NCBI RefSeq assembly: GCF_900129375.1
Contig: NZ_FQVN01000006.1
Span: 310,001-374,000, forward strand
Reading direction: 5' to 3'
DNA: 64,000 nt
Source: Streptoalloteichus hindustanus
Lineage (GTDB): Bacteria > Actinomycetota > Actinomycetes > Mycobacteriales > Pseudonocardiaceae
The position numbers and the translations under genes are program-made. The notes beneath the pieces are model-generated. The model did no database searches. It was given only the letters and a program-made list of their open reading frames with translations, and had not been told where the DNA came from. The first letter of the stretch is position 1. The number at the start of each line of letters is the position of its first letter. This document shows positions 8,473-21,340 of the stretch, piece after piece.

Positions 8473-9687
8473 TCAGCGGCTGGTCGGGGGAGCGAGGCGC
8501 AGCCTGATGGGGGCGCGGGCGGCCGGGGTGGGCTGGCGGGCCGGGCGACGGCCGGGCGTGACCGAGCCGAGCACCCTGGGGCCGTCGGCGCCGGTGGCGG
8601 CCGGCAGGTTCCCCGGCAGACCGTGCCAGGTGAGGAAGCCGAGCAGGGCGGCGAGGTAGGCCTCCTTGGCGTCGGCCGGCAGGCCCAGCTCGTCGCTGAC
8701 CCGGAGCTCGGCGGGGGCGAGCCGACGGCGCAGGGCGCGCAGCAGCGCGGGGTTGCGCACCCCGCCGCCGGACGCCACGACGAGCCGGGCGTCGTGCCGG
8801 CGGCAGGCGTCGGCGACGGTGACCGCGGTCAGCTCGGTGAGGGTGGCCAGCAGGTCCTGGGCCCGGACGGTGGGCAGGCCGGCCAGCGCGGCGCGCAGGT
8901 GCCCGAGGTGGAAGCGCTCCTTGCCGGTCGACTTGGGCGGCGGCAGGGCGTAGTAGGGGTCGGCGAGGAGTCGGGCGAGCAGGTCACCCCGGACGTCCCC
9001 GGCGGCGGCCGTGGCGCCGTCGGTGTCCCGCGTGGCCGCGCCCCCGCTCAGCCACTGGCAGGCCGCGTCGAGCAGCGCGTTCGCCGGGCCCGTGTCGTAG
9101 GCCGCGGTGGCCCCGTCCCGGCCGACGGCGGTGATGTTGGCGATGCCGCCGAGGTTCAGCGCGACGGCCGGGGCGTGGTCCCGTAACCACAGGTCGTCCA
9201 GGGCCGCGGCCAGCGGCGCGCCCTGCCCGCCCGCCGCGACGTCGCGGGCGCGCAGGTCGGCCACGACCGGCAGGCCGGTGGCCTCGGCGATCCACGCCGG
9301 TTGGCCGAGTTGCAGCGTGCCGAGGCACCGGCCGTCCTCCACCCAGTGGTGGAGGGTCTGGCCCAGCGAGGCCACCACGTCGGCCGCGCCGTCGGCCAGC
9401 TCGGCCAGGCCCCTGGCCGCCGCCGCGGCGAAGGCCAGGCCCAGCCGGGTGTCCAGCTCGCACAGCCGACGGGCCGAGAACGGCACGGACGGTACGGACG
9501 GCGCGGACGGTGCGGGGAGCAGGGCGGCGAGCATCTCCTCCCGCAGCCCCTCGGGGTGCGGCACGGCCAGCGAGCCCAGCGGCGTCAGCTCCAGCAAATC
9601 CCCGACCAGGTGGAACTCGGCCGCCGCGACGTCGATCGCGTCGACCGACGTTCCGGACAGCAGGCCGAGGACGCGTGATCGGGGCAC
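8473..9687 (-). CDS. anmK: Anhydro-N-acetylmuramic acid kinase
   Basis: A 404-residue sugar kinase. It opens VLGLLSGTSVDAIDVA, the AnmK ATP-binding signature (G-x-x-S-G-T-S-x-D-x-x-D). It also carries LNLGGIANIT near residue 170 and VASGGGVRNPALL in the C-terminal nucleotide-binding lobe. The enzyme cleaves the 1,6-anhydro ring and phosphorylates to MurNAc-6-phosphate in peptidoglycan recycling. The length is slightly above the usual 360-390 because of a Pro/Arg tail. It is the first gene of an anmK-symporter pair and is divergent from ftsY. Confidence 0.93.
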   Translation of the reverse strand: MPRSRVLGLLSGTSVDAIDVAAAEFHLVGDLLELTPLGSLAVPHPEGLREEMLAALLPAPSAPSVPSVPFSARRLCELDTRLGLAFAAAAARGLAELADGAADVVASLGQTLHHWVEDGRCLGTLQLGQPAWIAEATGLPVVADLRARDVAAGGQGAPLAAALDDLWLRDHAPAVALNLGGIANITAVGRDGATAAYDTGPANALLDAACQWLSGGAATRDTDGATAAAGDVRGDLLARLLADPYYALPPPKSTGKERFHLGHLRAALAGLPTVRAQDLLATLTELTAVTVADACRRHDARLVVASGGGVRNPALLRALRRRLAPAELRVSDELGLPADAKEAYLAALLGFLTWHGLPGNLPAATGADGPRVLGSVTPGRRPARQPTPAARAPIRLRLAPPTSR

Positions 9688-9836
9688 AGCGCTGTGGTCT
9701 ACGGCACAGGGCGCGGACCTGGCAAGAGTCCTTGTGAATAACTACCCGAATGTTGGCATAAGTGGTCACAATCTGACGTCACGGGGGCGCCGCCTGGGTG
9801 CGCGGCGCGGGCCGCGCCAGATGCGAGGATGGCGGT
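9688..9836. promoter_or_regulatory. Divergent anmK/ftsY promoter region
   Basis: Bases 9730-9775 are the most AT-rich stretch nearby (TTGTGAATAACTACCC, then TTGGCATAAGTGG), and the two flanking genes point away from each other. Promoters for both must lie here. I cannot assign exact -35/-10 pairs. AGTGGTC at 9762-9768 resembles one half of a DasR site, but its partner half is missing. Confidence 0.45.
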
Positions 9837-11342
9837 GTGTCCACTTCGACGCTGATCTGGATCGGCGCGGTCGTCGCCGCGGTGCTGTTGGTCGCGCTCG
9901 TCACCGGCGTGGTGCTCGCCCGCCGCCGACGCATCAGGCTGACCGCCGCCGAGCGACGACCGGCCGCCCCCAAGGGCGGTGGCTACCGCGCCGGCGGCGG
10001 GATCAGCCTGTCGCCGGGCGGCGCGACCACCGCGCCCGCCCCACCCGAGACACCCCCGCACCCAATCCGGGACCGCACCGAGGTCGACGGCGAGCCCGGG
10101 GTCGGCGACGACGCCGCGGTGCCGAGGGACACCCCCCGGCGCGGCATCGTCGACGTGACCCTGCCCGAGCAGACCACGCCGGTGGTCGAGGAGCCGGAGC
10201 TGCCCGCGCCGCGCCCCGAGGCCCGGCCGGCGGAGGCCGAGGCCGCGACCGAGATCCCGACGGAGGCCCCGCCGCGCGAGCCGGTCGCCCCCGAGCGGCC
10301 CGCACCGGCGGAGCCCGGGGTCGAGGTGACCCCCGAGAAGGCCCCGGAAAAGGCTCCCGAAAAGGCTCCCGAGCCGGAGAAGGCCCCCGAGAAGGCTCCG
10401 GCGAAGGTCGCCGAGGAGATCGAGCCGACGGCCGGCCGGCTGGAGCGGCTGCGCGGCCGGCTCTCCCGGTCCCGCGGCGCCCTGGGCCAGGGCCTGCTCG
10501 GCCTGCTCGGCGCCGGTGACCTGGACGAGGACTCCTGGACCGAGGTCGAGGACACCCTGCTGATGGCCGACCTGGGCGCGGCCACCACGATGGAGATCAC
10601 CGAGGCGCTGCGCACCGAGATCGCCGCCCGCGGCGTGCGCACCCCGGGCCAGGCCCGCCAGGTGCTGCGGGACGTGCTGATCGACGCGCTGCACCCGGGG
10701 ATGGACCGCGCCGTGCGCGCGTTGCCGCACGACGGCAAGCCGGCCGTGGTCCTGGTCGTCGGCGTCAACGGCACCGGCAAGACCACGACCACCGGCAAGC
10801 TGGCCCGCGTCCTGGTGGCCGACGGCCGGGAGGTGCTCCTCGGCGCGGCCGACACCTTCCGCGCCGCCGCCGCCGACCAGCTCGCCACCTGGGCCGAGCG
10901 GGTCGGCGCCGAGGTCGTGCGCGGCGCCGAGGGCGCCGACCCGGCGGCCGTGGCCTTCGACGCCGTCAAGCGCGGCGTGCAGACCCACGTCGACGCCGTG
11001 CTGGTGGACACCGCCGGCCGCCTGCACACCAAGACCGGCCTGATGGACGAGCTGGGCAAGGTCAAGCGCGTGGTCGAGAAGCAGGCCGAGGTGGACGAGG
11101 TGCTGCTCGTGCTCGACGCCACCACCGGCCAGAACGGCCTGACGCAGGCGCGGGTGTTCTCCGACGTGGTCGACGTCACCGGCATCGTGCTGACCAAGCT
11201 GGACGGCACCGCCAAGGGCGGCATCGTCTTCCAGGTCCAGCGCGAGCTGGGCGTGCCGGTGAAGCTGGTCGGCCTGGGCGAGGGGCCGGACGACCTGGCC
11301 CCGTTCGAGCCGGCCGCCTTCGTGGACGCCCTGCTCTCCTGA
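9837..11342 (+). CDS. ftsY: Signal recognition particle receptor FtsY
   Basis: A 501-residue SRP-receptor GTPase that docks Ffh-bound ribosomes at the membrane. GTG 9837 gives an N-terminal membrane anchor (STLIWIGAVVAAVLLVALV). A long Pro/Glu/Ala/Lys A-domain follows, including about five PEKA repeats (10332-10409), then the NG domain. GTPase motifs are GVNGTGKTTTTGKLA, DTFRAAAADQL, DTAGRLHTKTGLMDEL and TKLDGTAKGG. A true transmembrane segment, which E. coli FtsY lacks, is usual in actinobacteria. A strong hairpin follows the stop. Confidence 0.96.
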   Translation: MSTSTLIWIGAVVAAVLLVALVTGVVLARRRRIRLTAAERRPAAPKGGGYRAGGGISLSPGGATTAPAPPETPPHPIRDRTEVDGEPGVGDDAAVPRDTPRRGIVDVTLPEQTTPVVEEPELPAPRPEARPAEAEAATEIPTEAPPREPVAPERPAPAEPGVEVTPEKAPEKAPEKAPEPEKAPEKAPAKVAEEIEPTAGRLERLRGRLSRSRGALGQGLLGLLGAGDLDEDSWTEVEDTLLMADLGAATTMEITEALRTEIAARGVRTPGQARQVLRDVLIDALHPGMDRAVRALPHDGKPAVVLVVGVNGTGKTTTTGKLARVLVADGREVLLGAADTFRAAAADQLATWAERVGAEVVRGAEGADPAAVAFDAVKRGVQTHVDAVLVDTAGRLHTKTGLMDELGKVKRVVEKQAEVDEVLLVLDATTGQNGLTQARVFSDVVDVTGIVLTKLDGTAKGGIVFQVQRELGVPVKLVGLGEGPDDLAPFEPAAFVDALLS

Positions 11343-11357
11343 CCCCTTCGCAGTGCG

Positions 11358-11400
11358 GCCGTGGCGCCGGCGGGGACCCGGTCCCCGCCGGCGCCACGGC
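11358..11400. terminator. Perfect 20-bp hairpin after ftsY
   Basis: Arms 11358-11377 and 11381-11400 are fully complementary around a 3-base loop and are followed by GTTTCGG. The hairpin sits between ftsY (+) and the convergent HD-hydrolase gene (-), so it probably terminates both. Confidence 0.8.
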
Positions 11401-11447
11401 GTTTCGGGCTCTGCCGCCCAGCTGACCGCCGGAGGTTCGTCAGGCCG

Positions 11448-12086
11448 TCAGTCCCGCCACGGGACGGCCGAGACGAGCTGGTCCCAGCTCGGCTGCTCGG
11501 GCGCGAGCCCGCGATCGGCCAGCAGCACGGCGGGGAAGCTCGCGAAGGGAGCCTTCGCCGGGTTCGCGACCGCCTGCCGGACGATCTCGTCAGTGATCAC
11601 CCGACCCAGGTCGAGGCGGGGGAACACCGCGAACGCCCGCTCCACCAGGTCCCCGGGCAGCTGGTCGGCGTGCAGGCCCAGGACGTCGGCCCCGGTGCCC
11701 GCGTGCGCGAGGGCGATCTCCGGGCGCTTCCGGGAGGCGATCCCGGGGCTGGTGTGCAGGGCGATCGCGTCCCAGACGACCTCGACCCGCTCCTCGGGGA
11801 CGCCGTGCTCGCGCAGCAGCGACGCGGCCAGGTCGGCGCCGTCGACCTCGAACCGCTGGTCGCCGTCGCCGGCCTCGGACAGGCCCACGTCGTGCAGCAC
11901 GCAGCCGAGGAACAGCAGCTCGTCGTCGACCTCCAGCCCCCGCGCCCTGCCCAGCTCCCTGCCGAACAGGTAGCTGCGCACGCTGTGGTGGAACACGGCG
12001 GGCGACTCGATCTCCGCGGCGAACCGGAAGGCGGCGCGGCTGATCTCGCTCTCCGGCAGGTGGAAGGTCTCGTACGGGTCGGACAC
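11448..12086 (-). CDS. HD-domain hydrolase (cyanamide hydratase-like)
   Basis: A 212-residue single-domain HD protein. Metal ligands appear as FHHSVRSYLFG (His near residue 33), CVLHDVGL (HD pair near 64) and DAIALHTS (His near 105). This is the arrangement of the cyanamide hydratase/YpgQ-type HD family, which includes small phosphohydrolases and hydratases. GTG 12086 is chosen because AGGAGAA lies just upstream and the frame then begins VSDPYETFHLPESEIS. It is divergent from an AraC-type regulator, suggesting that protein controls it. The substrate is unknown. Confidence 0.82.
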   Translation of the reverse strand: MSDPYETFHLPESEISRAAFRFAAEIESPAVFHHSVRSYLFGRELGRARGLEVDDELLFLGCVLHDVGLSEAGDGDQRFEVDGADLAASLLREHGVPEERVEVVWDAIALHTSPGIASRKRPEIALAHAGTGADVLGLHADQLPGDLVERAFAVFPRLDLGRVITDEIVRQAVANPAKAPFASFPAVLLADRGLAPEQPSWDQLVSAVPWRD

Positions 12087-12151
12087 GGCGGTTCTCCTCG
12101 CTCGTTCGGGTCTCGTGGTGATCCTCGGTCGCGGGCGAGGCGGAGAAACAG

Positions 12152-12186
12152 TGGCCAGAACACCAATGATCGATAACATCTGGCCA
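12152..12186. promoter_or_regulatory. Inverted repeat over the regulator promoter (candidate operator)
   Basis: TGGCCAGA (12152-12159) and TCTGGCCA (12179-12186) are perfect 8-base inverted arms separated by 19 bases. They enclose TAACAT (12174-12179), a -10 match six bases from ATG 12186, consistent with a leaderless transcript. Binding here would block the regulator's own promoter and could affect the divergent hydrolase gene. Confidence 0.5.
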
Positions 12187-13145
12187 TGACCGTGGTCGCC
12201 GTGCTGGCCCTGGACGGGGTCGTCGGGTTCGAGCTCACCACCCCGTGCCTGGTCTTCGGCACCGCCGCGATGGTCGCCGGCGCCCCCTACGAGGTGCGGG
12301 TCTGCGCCGCCGACGACGCCGAGATCAGCACCGCCGCCACCCACTTCGCGCTGCGCGCGCCGTGGGGGCTGGACGCTCTCGCGACCGCCGACACGGTCGT
12401 CGTGCCGGCCCGCGCCGGCTTCCTGGAGGAGCCGCCGCCGGCGGTGCTGACCGCCCTGCGCGCGGCGGCCGAGCGCGGCGCGCGCGTCGCCGCCATCTGC
12501 ACCGGCGCCTTCGACCTCGCCCGCACGGGGCTGCTCGACGGTCGACGGGCCACCACCCACTGGAAGTACGCGGCCGAGCTGGCGCGCCGCCACCCCGAGA
12601 TCGACGTCGACCCGTCGGTGTTGTTCGTGGACGAGGGCGCTGTGCTCACCTCCGCCGGGGTGGCCGCCGGCCTCGACCTGTGCCTGCACCTGCTGCGGAA
12701 CGACCACGGCGCGTCCCTGGCCGCCGAGGTGGCCCGGATGGTCGTGGTGCCGCCGCACCGCGACGGGGGACAGGCGCAGTTCATCCGGCACCCGGACCCC
12801 GCCGACCCGGCCGCCTCGCTGCACCCCACGCTCGCCTGGCTGGAGGCCCACCTCCGGGAGCCGCTGACGCTGGTCGACATCGCCCGGCACGCCGGCACCA
12901 GCGTGCGCAGCCTGAGCCGGCGGTTCCGCGAGCAGACGGGCAGCTCCCCGCTGAGCTGGCTGCTCGGGGCCCGGGTGCGCCGGGCCCAGCAACTGCTGGA
13001 GACCACCGACCTGTCCGTCGACCGGATCGCCGAGGAGGCGGGCTTCGGCACGCCGGCCACCCTCCGGCACCACTTCGCGCGGCTGGTGGGCACCCCGCCC
13101 CGCGCCTACCGGCAGGCCTTCCGCGCCACCGCCCCCTCGCCCTGA
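12186..13145 (+). CDS. GlxA-type transcriptional regulator (DJ-1/PfpI plus AraC HTH)
   Basis: A 319-residue regulator. Residues 1-180 form a DJ-1/PfpI-like glutamine-amidotransferase fold with the nucleophile-elbow segment VAAICTGAFDLARTGLL, where Cys is retained. Residues 215-315 form an AraC double helix-turn-helix (LVDIARHAGTSVRSLSRRF and VDRIAEEAGFGTPATLRHHF). This is the GlxA/FtrA architecture, usually local regulators that sense small metabolites. It is divergent from the HD hydrolase, its likely target. A -10 six bases before the ATG suggests leaderless expression. Confidence 0.88.
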   Translation: MTVVAVLALDGVVGFELTTPCLVFGTAAMVAGAPYEVRVCAADDAEISTAATHFALRAPWGLDALATADTVVVPARAGFLEEPPPAVLTALRAAAERGARVAAICTGAFDLARTGLLDGRRATTHWKYAAELARRHPEIDVDPSVLFVDEGAVLTSAGVAAGLDLCLHLLRNDHGASLAAEVARMVVVPPHRDGGQAQFIRHPDPADPAASLHPTLAWLEAHLREPLTLVDIARHAGTSVRSLSRRFREQTGSSPLSWLLGARVRRAQQLLETTDLSVDRIAEEAGFGTPATLRHHFARLVGTPPRAYRQAFRATAPSP

Positions 13146-13185
13146 GCCCCGCTCGGGCACCGCCCCCGGCCACGACACGCGGTGA

Positions 13186-17585
<4,400 letters not shown>

Positions 17586-17628
17586 GGGCGGCCAGCACGA
17601 CTGTTCAGCGGTCAGCGGCGGGACGGAG

Positions 17629-18681
17629 TCAGTAGGGGCGGGCCTTGCCCTCGTGCTCCGGGGCCACCGACGCGCGGGTGTTCTTCGGGAACGACACGTG
17701 GTCCGGGTCGCCGTCGGAGGTGTAACGGGGGACCTCGCCGGAGGCGAGCTTGTCCAGCCAGGCGGTCGAGCCGAACGCCGCCTCCTCCCCGTCCCTGCCC
17801 TGCGACCGGATGCGCGGCACCCGGGCCGGGTCGAAGTCCTTGGCGAACGGCGACGGCGCCGGGTTCGACCCGACGAGCAGCACCGCCCGGTGCTCGTAGC
17901 GGGAGTCGCCCGAGGACCCGCGCACCGCGAGGTCGTCCGGCTCCGGCATGGCGCCGAACGGCAGTGCGATCGTCACCACCTCCACGCCGGGCACCGCCCG
18001 CTGGATCTCCCGCTGGACGTCGGTGATCTCCCGTTGCACCTGGTCGGAGCCGGAGCTGCTCAGGTTGGCGTGGGTGGCCGTGTGGTTGCCGATCTCGAAC
18101 CCGTGCTCGTGCAGCCACTTGAGCGTGCGCTCGCCGCCGGGGTCGTTGAACGGGGCGCTGTTGACGTAGAAGCTGGCCACCGGGCGGAACTCCGGGTGGG
18201 CGCGCGCGACGTCCAGCAGGATGCCCACGGCCGTGTTCGCCGCGGGCTCGCCGCGCTCGTCGAACGCGAGCTGGCTCACCGTGCTGTCGTCGAAGGTCAG
18301 CACGACTGGGTGCTTCCCCGCGGGCACGTCCATCCGGCCCGTCGCGTAGTCGACGGTGCGCACCGGCACGTAGTCCTCGCGGACGAGCCGCTCCAGCTCG
18401 TCCCGGAAGTCCCCGGGCGTGCGGTCATAGACGCTGCTCGGCTGGTCGGTGATCTGGTGGTACATGAGCACCGGGACCATCCCGAGCTCGTCGGCCCGCA
18501 CGCTCGCCGGATCCACCGGGGCCGCGGCGCCGGTGGCCGGGGCCGCGCTGCTGACGTCGGGGGCCGGAACCTCCACGGAGACCGGCTCGCCCGACGTGCC
18601 GCAGGCGACCGCCGCCAACAACGTGGCGCCGGCCAGCAGGGCCGCGTGGTGGGGGAGCGAGCCGTGCGGCTGATGTCCCAT
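17629..18681 (-). CDS. Polysaccharide deacetylase lipoprotein
   Basis: A 350-residue exported NodB-type deacetylase. The N-terminus has a hydrophobic signal ending LLAAVACGTS, a likely lipobox with Cys 27, then a Pro/Ala linker. The catalytic domain opens MVPVLMYHQITD and has the metal-binding TFDD motif (VVLTFDDSTVS) and the H-x3-H pair in IGNHTATHANL. Such enzymes remove acetyl groups from peptidoglycan or surface glycans. It is divergent from a DUF4015 hydrolase-like membrane protein, which suggests work on the same envelope glycan; that link is inference. Confidence 0.87.
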   Translation of the reverse strand: MGHQPHGSLPHHAALLAGATLLAAVACGTSGEPVSVEVPAPDVSSAAPATGAAAPVDPASVRADELGMVPVLMYHQITDQPSSVYDRTPGDFRDELERLVREDYVPVRTVDYATGRMDVPAGKHPVVLTFDDSTVSQLAFDERGEPAANTAVGILLDVARAHPEFRPVASFYVNSAPFNDPGGERTLKWLHEHGFEIGNHTATHANLSSSGSDQVQREITDVQREIQRAVPGVEVVTIALPFGAMPEPDDLAVRGSSGDSRYEHRAVLLVGSNPAPSPFAKDFDPARVPRIRSQGRDGEEAAFGSTAWLDKLASGEVPRYTSDGDPDHVSFPKNTRASVAPEHEGKARPY

Positions 18682-18775
18682 GCGCTTGACCGTAGGGGCG
18701 GGCCCGCCGCCGCGCCGGGACGCCGATGTCGCTGAGAAGGTGGATTGTCACCCAGCGCGCCCCCTCGATCGCTCC

Positions 18776-18781
18776 TAGCAT
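18776..18781 (+). promoter_or_regulatory. Candidate -10 for the DUF4015 gene
   Basis: TAGCAT matches TANNNT in the 164-base gap between the divergent deacetylase and DUF4015 genes, 65 bases before the plus-strand start. TTGTCA at 18745-18750 is too far upstream (25-base spacer) to be a good -35. Confidence 0.3.
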
Positions 18782-18845
18782 CCAGGGACCCCTCACTCAA
18801 CCGCCGAAGGGTCGAACGCCGCGCGCCCCGACTGGAGGTGACGCC

Positions 18846-20672
18846 ATGAGACGACCACTGTTCCGCGGGGCATCCGCCCCCGGTCGGCGTCCGTGGACGG
18901 AAGACCGAGCGGACCGCCCCGGAACACCTCCGACGGTCTTCGGCGGGCCTCCCGCGCCCGGCGGAGCGCCCGCACCCGGACCGACGCCCCCACCCGGAAC
19001 GACGCCGTGGGCGGGCGAGGGCCACCGGCCACCGCAGGCGCCGCCCGACCTCCCGCCGGGACCACCCCCGTCCGTGCGCGGCACCTCGGCCCACCGGCGG
19101 TCCGACCGGGACCGCTTCCTGATGCTGGTCGCGGTCGGCGTCACCATCGCGTCGTTCGCCGCGACCGGGACGGTTCTCGCCCGGTCGACCTGGTCGATGC
19201 TGACCATCTCCGGCCTGGCCGAGGCCGCGGTCGTCGGCACCGAGACGCTGGCCGCCAACACCGTCGCGGTGGGCATGGCCCGGCCGCACGAGCTCAACCG
19301 GGTGCAGATCCGGCTGAACAACCAGCCCGTCCAGACCGAGCGCAGGGGCGACGTCCTGGTGGTCAAGCTGGCCGGCCTGCCGGAGGGCACCTACGAGCTC
19401 ACCGCGCGGGTGCCCGGCGGGTTCGTGGTCTCCGGCGACGAGCAGCGCCGCCGCTTCGTGGTCGACACCACCCCGCCGCAGCTCTCCCTCCCGGAGCGGC
19501 TGGAGGTCTCCTCACCGCGCCAGGCGCCGACGGTCAGCGGGCAGACCCGCGGCGCCAGCGCCGTCACCGTGCAGGGGCAGCAGGTCCCGTTGGACGGCGA
19601 CGGCCGGTTCAGCGCCGCGCTGCCGGGGCCGGTGGCCGCCGCCGAGGTCGTGGCGACCGACGTCGCCGGCAACACGACCCGCCAGGAGGTGCCCGTCCGG
19701 GTGGTCCACCCCGGGATGCGCGGGGTGCACATGAGCTCGGGCGCGTGGGAGTCGGCGGACCTGCGCGAGCCGGTGCTCCAGCTCGCCAGGGAGAAGCGGA
19801 TCGACACCGTCGAGCTCGACATCAAGGACGAGGCCGGCGACGTCGGCTACCAGTCCGAGGTCCCGCTGGCCAGGGAGATCGGCGCGACCCGCGACCACTA
19901 CAACCCCAGGAAGGCCCTCGACGAGCTGCACGGGATGGGCCTGCGGGTGGTCGGCCGGGTGGTGGCCTTCCGCGACCCGGTCCTGGGCTCGTGGGCGTGG
20001 AAGAACGGCAAGTCCGACTGGCTCGTCCAGAACGGCGGCGGCGCGCCGTGGAGTGCCCACTACGGCGAGGCGTCGTTCACCAACTACGCCAACCGCGACG
20101 TGCGCAGGTACAACATCGACCTCGCGGTCGAGGCGGCGAAGCTCGGCTTCGACGACATCCTCTACGACTACGTGCGCCGGCCGGACGGGCCGCTGGAGGA
20201 GATGAGCGTGCCCGGCCTCACCGGCACGCCCGAGGAGAGCATCGCCTCGTTCCTGGCCGAGACCCAGCGGGAGCTGCGCCCGCACGGCGCGATCCTGGGC
20301 GCCTCGGTCTTCGGGGTCGCGGCCAGCCGGCCCAAGGAGATCGCGCAGGACATCCCGGCGATGGCCAGGCACGCCGACTACATCGCGCCGATGACCTACC
20401 CCTCGCACTGGGGTCCGGGCGAGTACGGCGTGGACAACCCGAACGCGCAGCCCTACGACATCACGCAGCGGTCGCTGGCCGACTTCAACAAGCAGGTGGA
20501 GAACACCGGGGTGCGGATCATCCCCTGGCTGCAGGACTTCTCCCTCGGGCACTCCTACGGCCCGGAGGAGGTGGCCGCGCAGATCCGCGCCGCCAAGGAC
20601 AACGGGATCGACTCCTTCCTGCTCTGGAACGCCGGGTGTCGCTACCACGGTGACGCGATGTCGCCACGCTGA
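18846..20672 (+). CDS. Membrane-anchored putative glycoside hydrolase (DUF4015)
   Basis: A 608-residue protein. It has a Pro/Gly-rich cytoplasmic N-terminus (1-85), one transmembrane segment (LMLVAVGVTIASFAATGTVL, about 92-112), two beta-rich Ig-like segments (about 130-290), then a TIM-barrel DUF4015 (GHL13) domain. The last starts at MRGVHMSSGAW and includes VELDIKDEAGDVGY, DDILYDYVRRPDG and IAPMTYPSHWGPGEYG. The conserved acidic residues of these loops suggest hydrolase activity on an extracellular glycan, but the substrate is not established. ATG 18846 has CTGGAGG upstream; an earlier in-frame start at 18726 would cross the promoter gap. Confidence 0.82.
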   Translation: MRRPLFRGASAPGRRPWTEDRADRPGTPPTVFGGPPAPGGAPAPGPTPPPGTTPWAGEGHRPPQAPPDLPPGPPPSVRGTSAHRRSDRDRFLMLVAVGVTIASFAATGTVLARSTWSMLTISGLAEAAVVGTETLAANTVAVGMARPHELNRVQIRLNNQPVQTERRGDVLVVKLAGLPEGTYELTARVPGGFVVSGDEQRRRFVVDTTPPQLSLPERLEVSSPRQAPTVSGQTRGASAVTVQGQQVPLDGDGRFSAALPGPVAAAEVVATDVAGNTTRQEVPVRVVHPGMRGVHMSSGAWESADLREPVLQLAREKRIDTVELDIKDEAGDVGYQSEVPLAREIGATRDHYNPRKALDELHGMGLRVVGRVVAFRDPVLGSWAWKNGKSDWLVQNGGGAPWSAHYGEASFTNYANRDVRRYNIDLAVEAAKLGFDDILYDYVRRPDGPLEEMSVPGLTGTPEESIASFLAETQRELRPHGAILGASVFGVAASRPKEIAQDIPAMARHADYIAPMTYPSHWGPGEYGVDNPNAQPYDITQRSLADFNKQVENTGVRIIPWLQDFSLGHSYGPEEVAAQIRAAKDNGIDSFLLWNAGCRYHGDAMSPR

Positions 20673-21340
20673 ACACCGGATTTCGTCGGAAGTTGTCACA
20701 CACCGGCCGGCGACGTGTTACTCATTGTCCGAGCGCGACCCGAGTTCTCCGGGTCCCTCCCGCGCGGCGCCCGTGCCCCCGCCCGCGCCGTCCGACCCCC
20801 TGGGCGGATTGAGTAGATCTACCCAGTTCCATTCGCGGGTGTTCCCGCTGATCGGGGTGAACGCCGAGCCGGCAGGCTGTGCCCCGTGACGCGGTGAGGG
20901 ACGCGACGGCCAGGGGAACCGCCCGTGCACTGGGGGTGGGGCGGTGGGGCCACACGCGGCGATCCAGTCACACCACGAGCGACCGGGGCGGCCTGTACGA
21001 GGGGTCGGGCCGCCCCGGGCTCGAACCCCGGATGTCCGAGGTCACGCCGTCATCCCGGCTCGTGCCGCCCCGCCGACCCGCCCCGCTGTGCGGTCCGCCC
21101 GTGATTTCCGCCTCTCCTCGGCCGGAAAACGCGATCTCTCCCCCTTGACGCGCGTGACAACGTTTTGTCCGACGGGCACGCCATTTGGGCTACACCAATT
21201 GGGCGTCGCTCCGTCCTGCGCTCCGCCCCTCTGTGTTCTGGGCGACAACCAGGCAACACCGATCCCCTGATAGAAGTCCCTTATCGGTGGGGCATTCGTC
21301 TGCCCGCACCCGGTCGGGGACTTCGAGGGGAATCGAGATC
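20673..21340. other. Long leader/intergenic region before the GT87 gene
   Basis: No coding frame here looks real. Visible structure: a perfect 10-bp palindrome GTAGATCTAC (20813-20822), a hairpin 20983-21018 and an overlapping tRNA T-arm-like hairpin 21015-21031. The final 170 bases are relatively AT-rich and probably carry the promoter for the glycosyltransferase gene. Confidence 0.6.
20983..21031 (+). other. Two overlapping, mutually exclusive hairpins
   Basis: Arms 20983-20993 and 21008-21018 pair perfectly over 11 bp with a 14-base loop. CCGGG (21015-21019) can instead pair with CCCGG (21027-21031) around the 7-base loop CTCGAAC, like a tRNA T-arm. Because the two stems share bases 21015-21018, only one can form at a time. 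Confidence 0.45.

Noticed and set aside
6304-9186. A 960-codon plus-strand open frame
   Set aside because: It runs antisense to the acetyltransferase, symporter and anmK genes, which have clear family motifs; its own translation has none.
9759-9775. DasR operator near anmK
   Set aside because: Only one half-site (AGTGGTC) is present; the inverted ACCACT half is missing.
21006-21042. Possible tRNA gene or attachment-site fragment (T-arm-like CCGGG-CTCGAAC-CCCGG)
   Set aside because: No matching acceptor, D or anticodon arms lie upstream, and the T-loop starts with C rather than T. Kept only as a hairpin.
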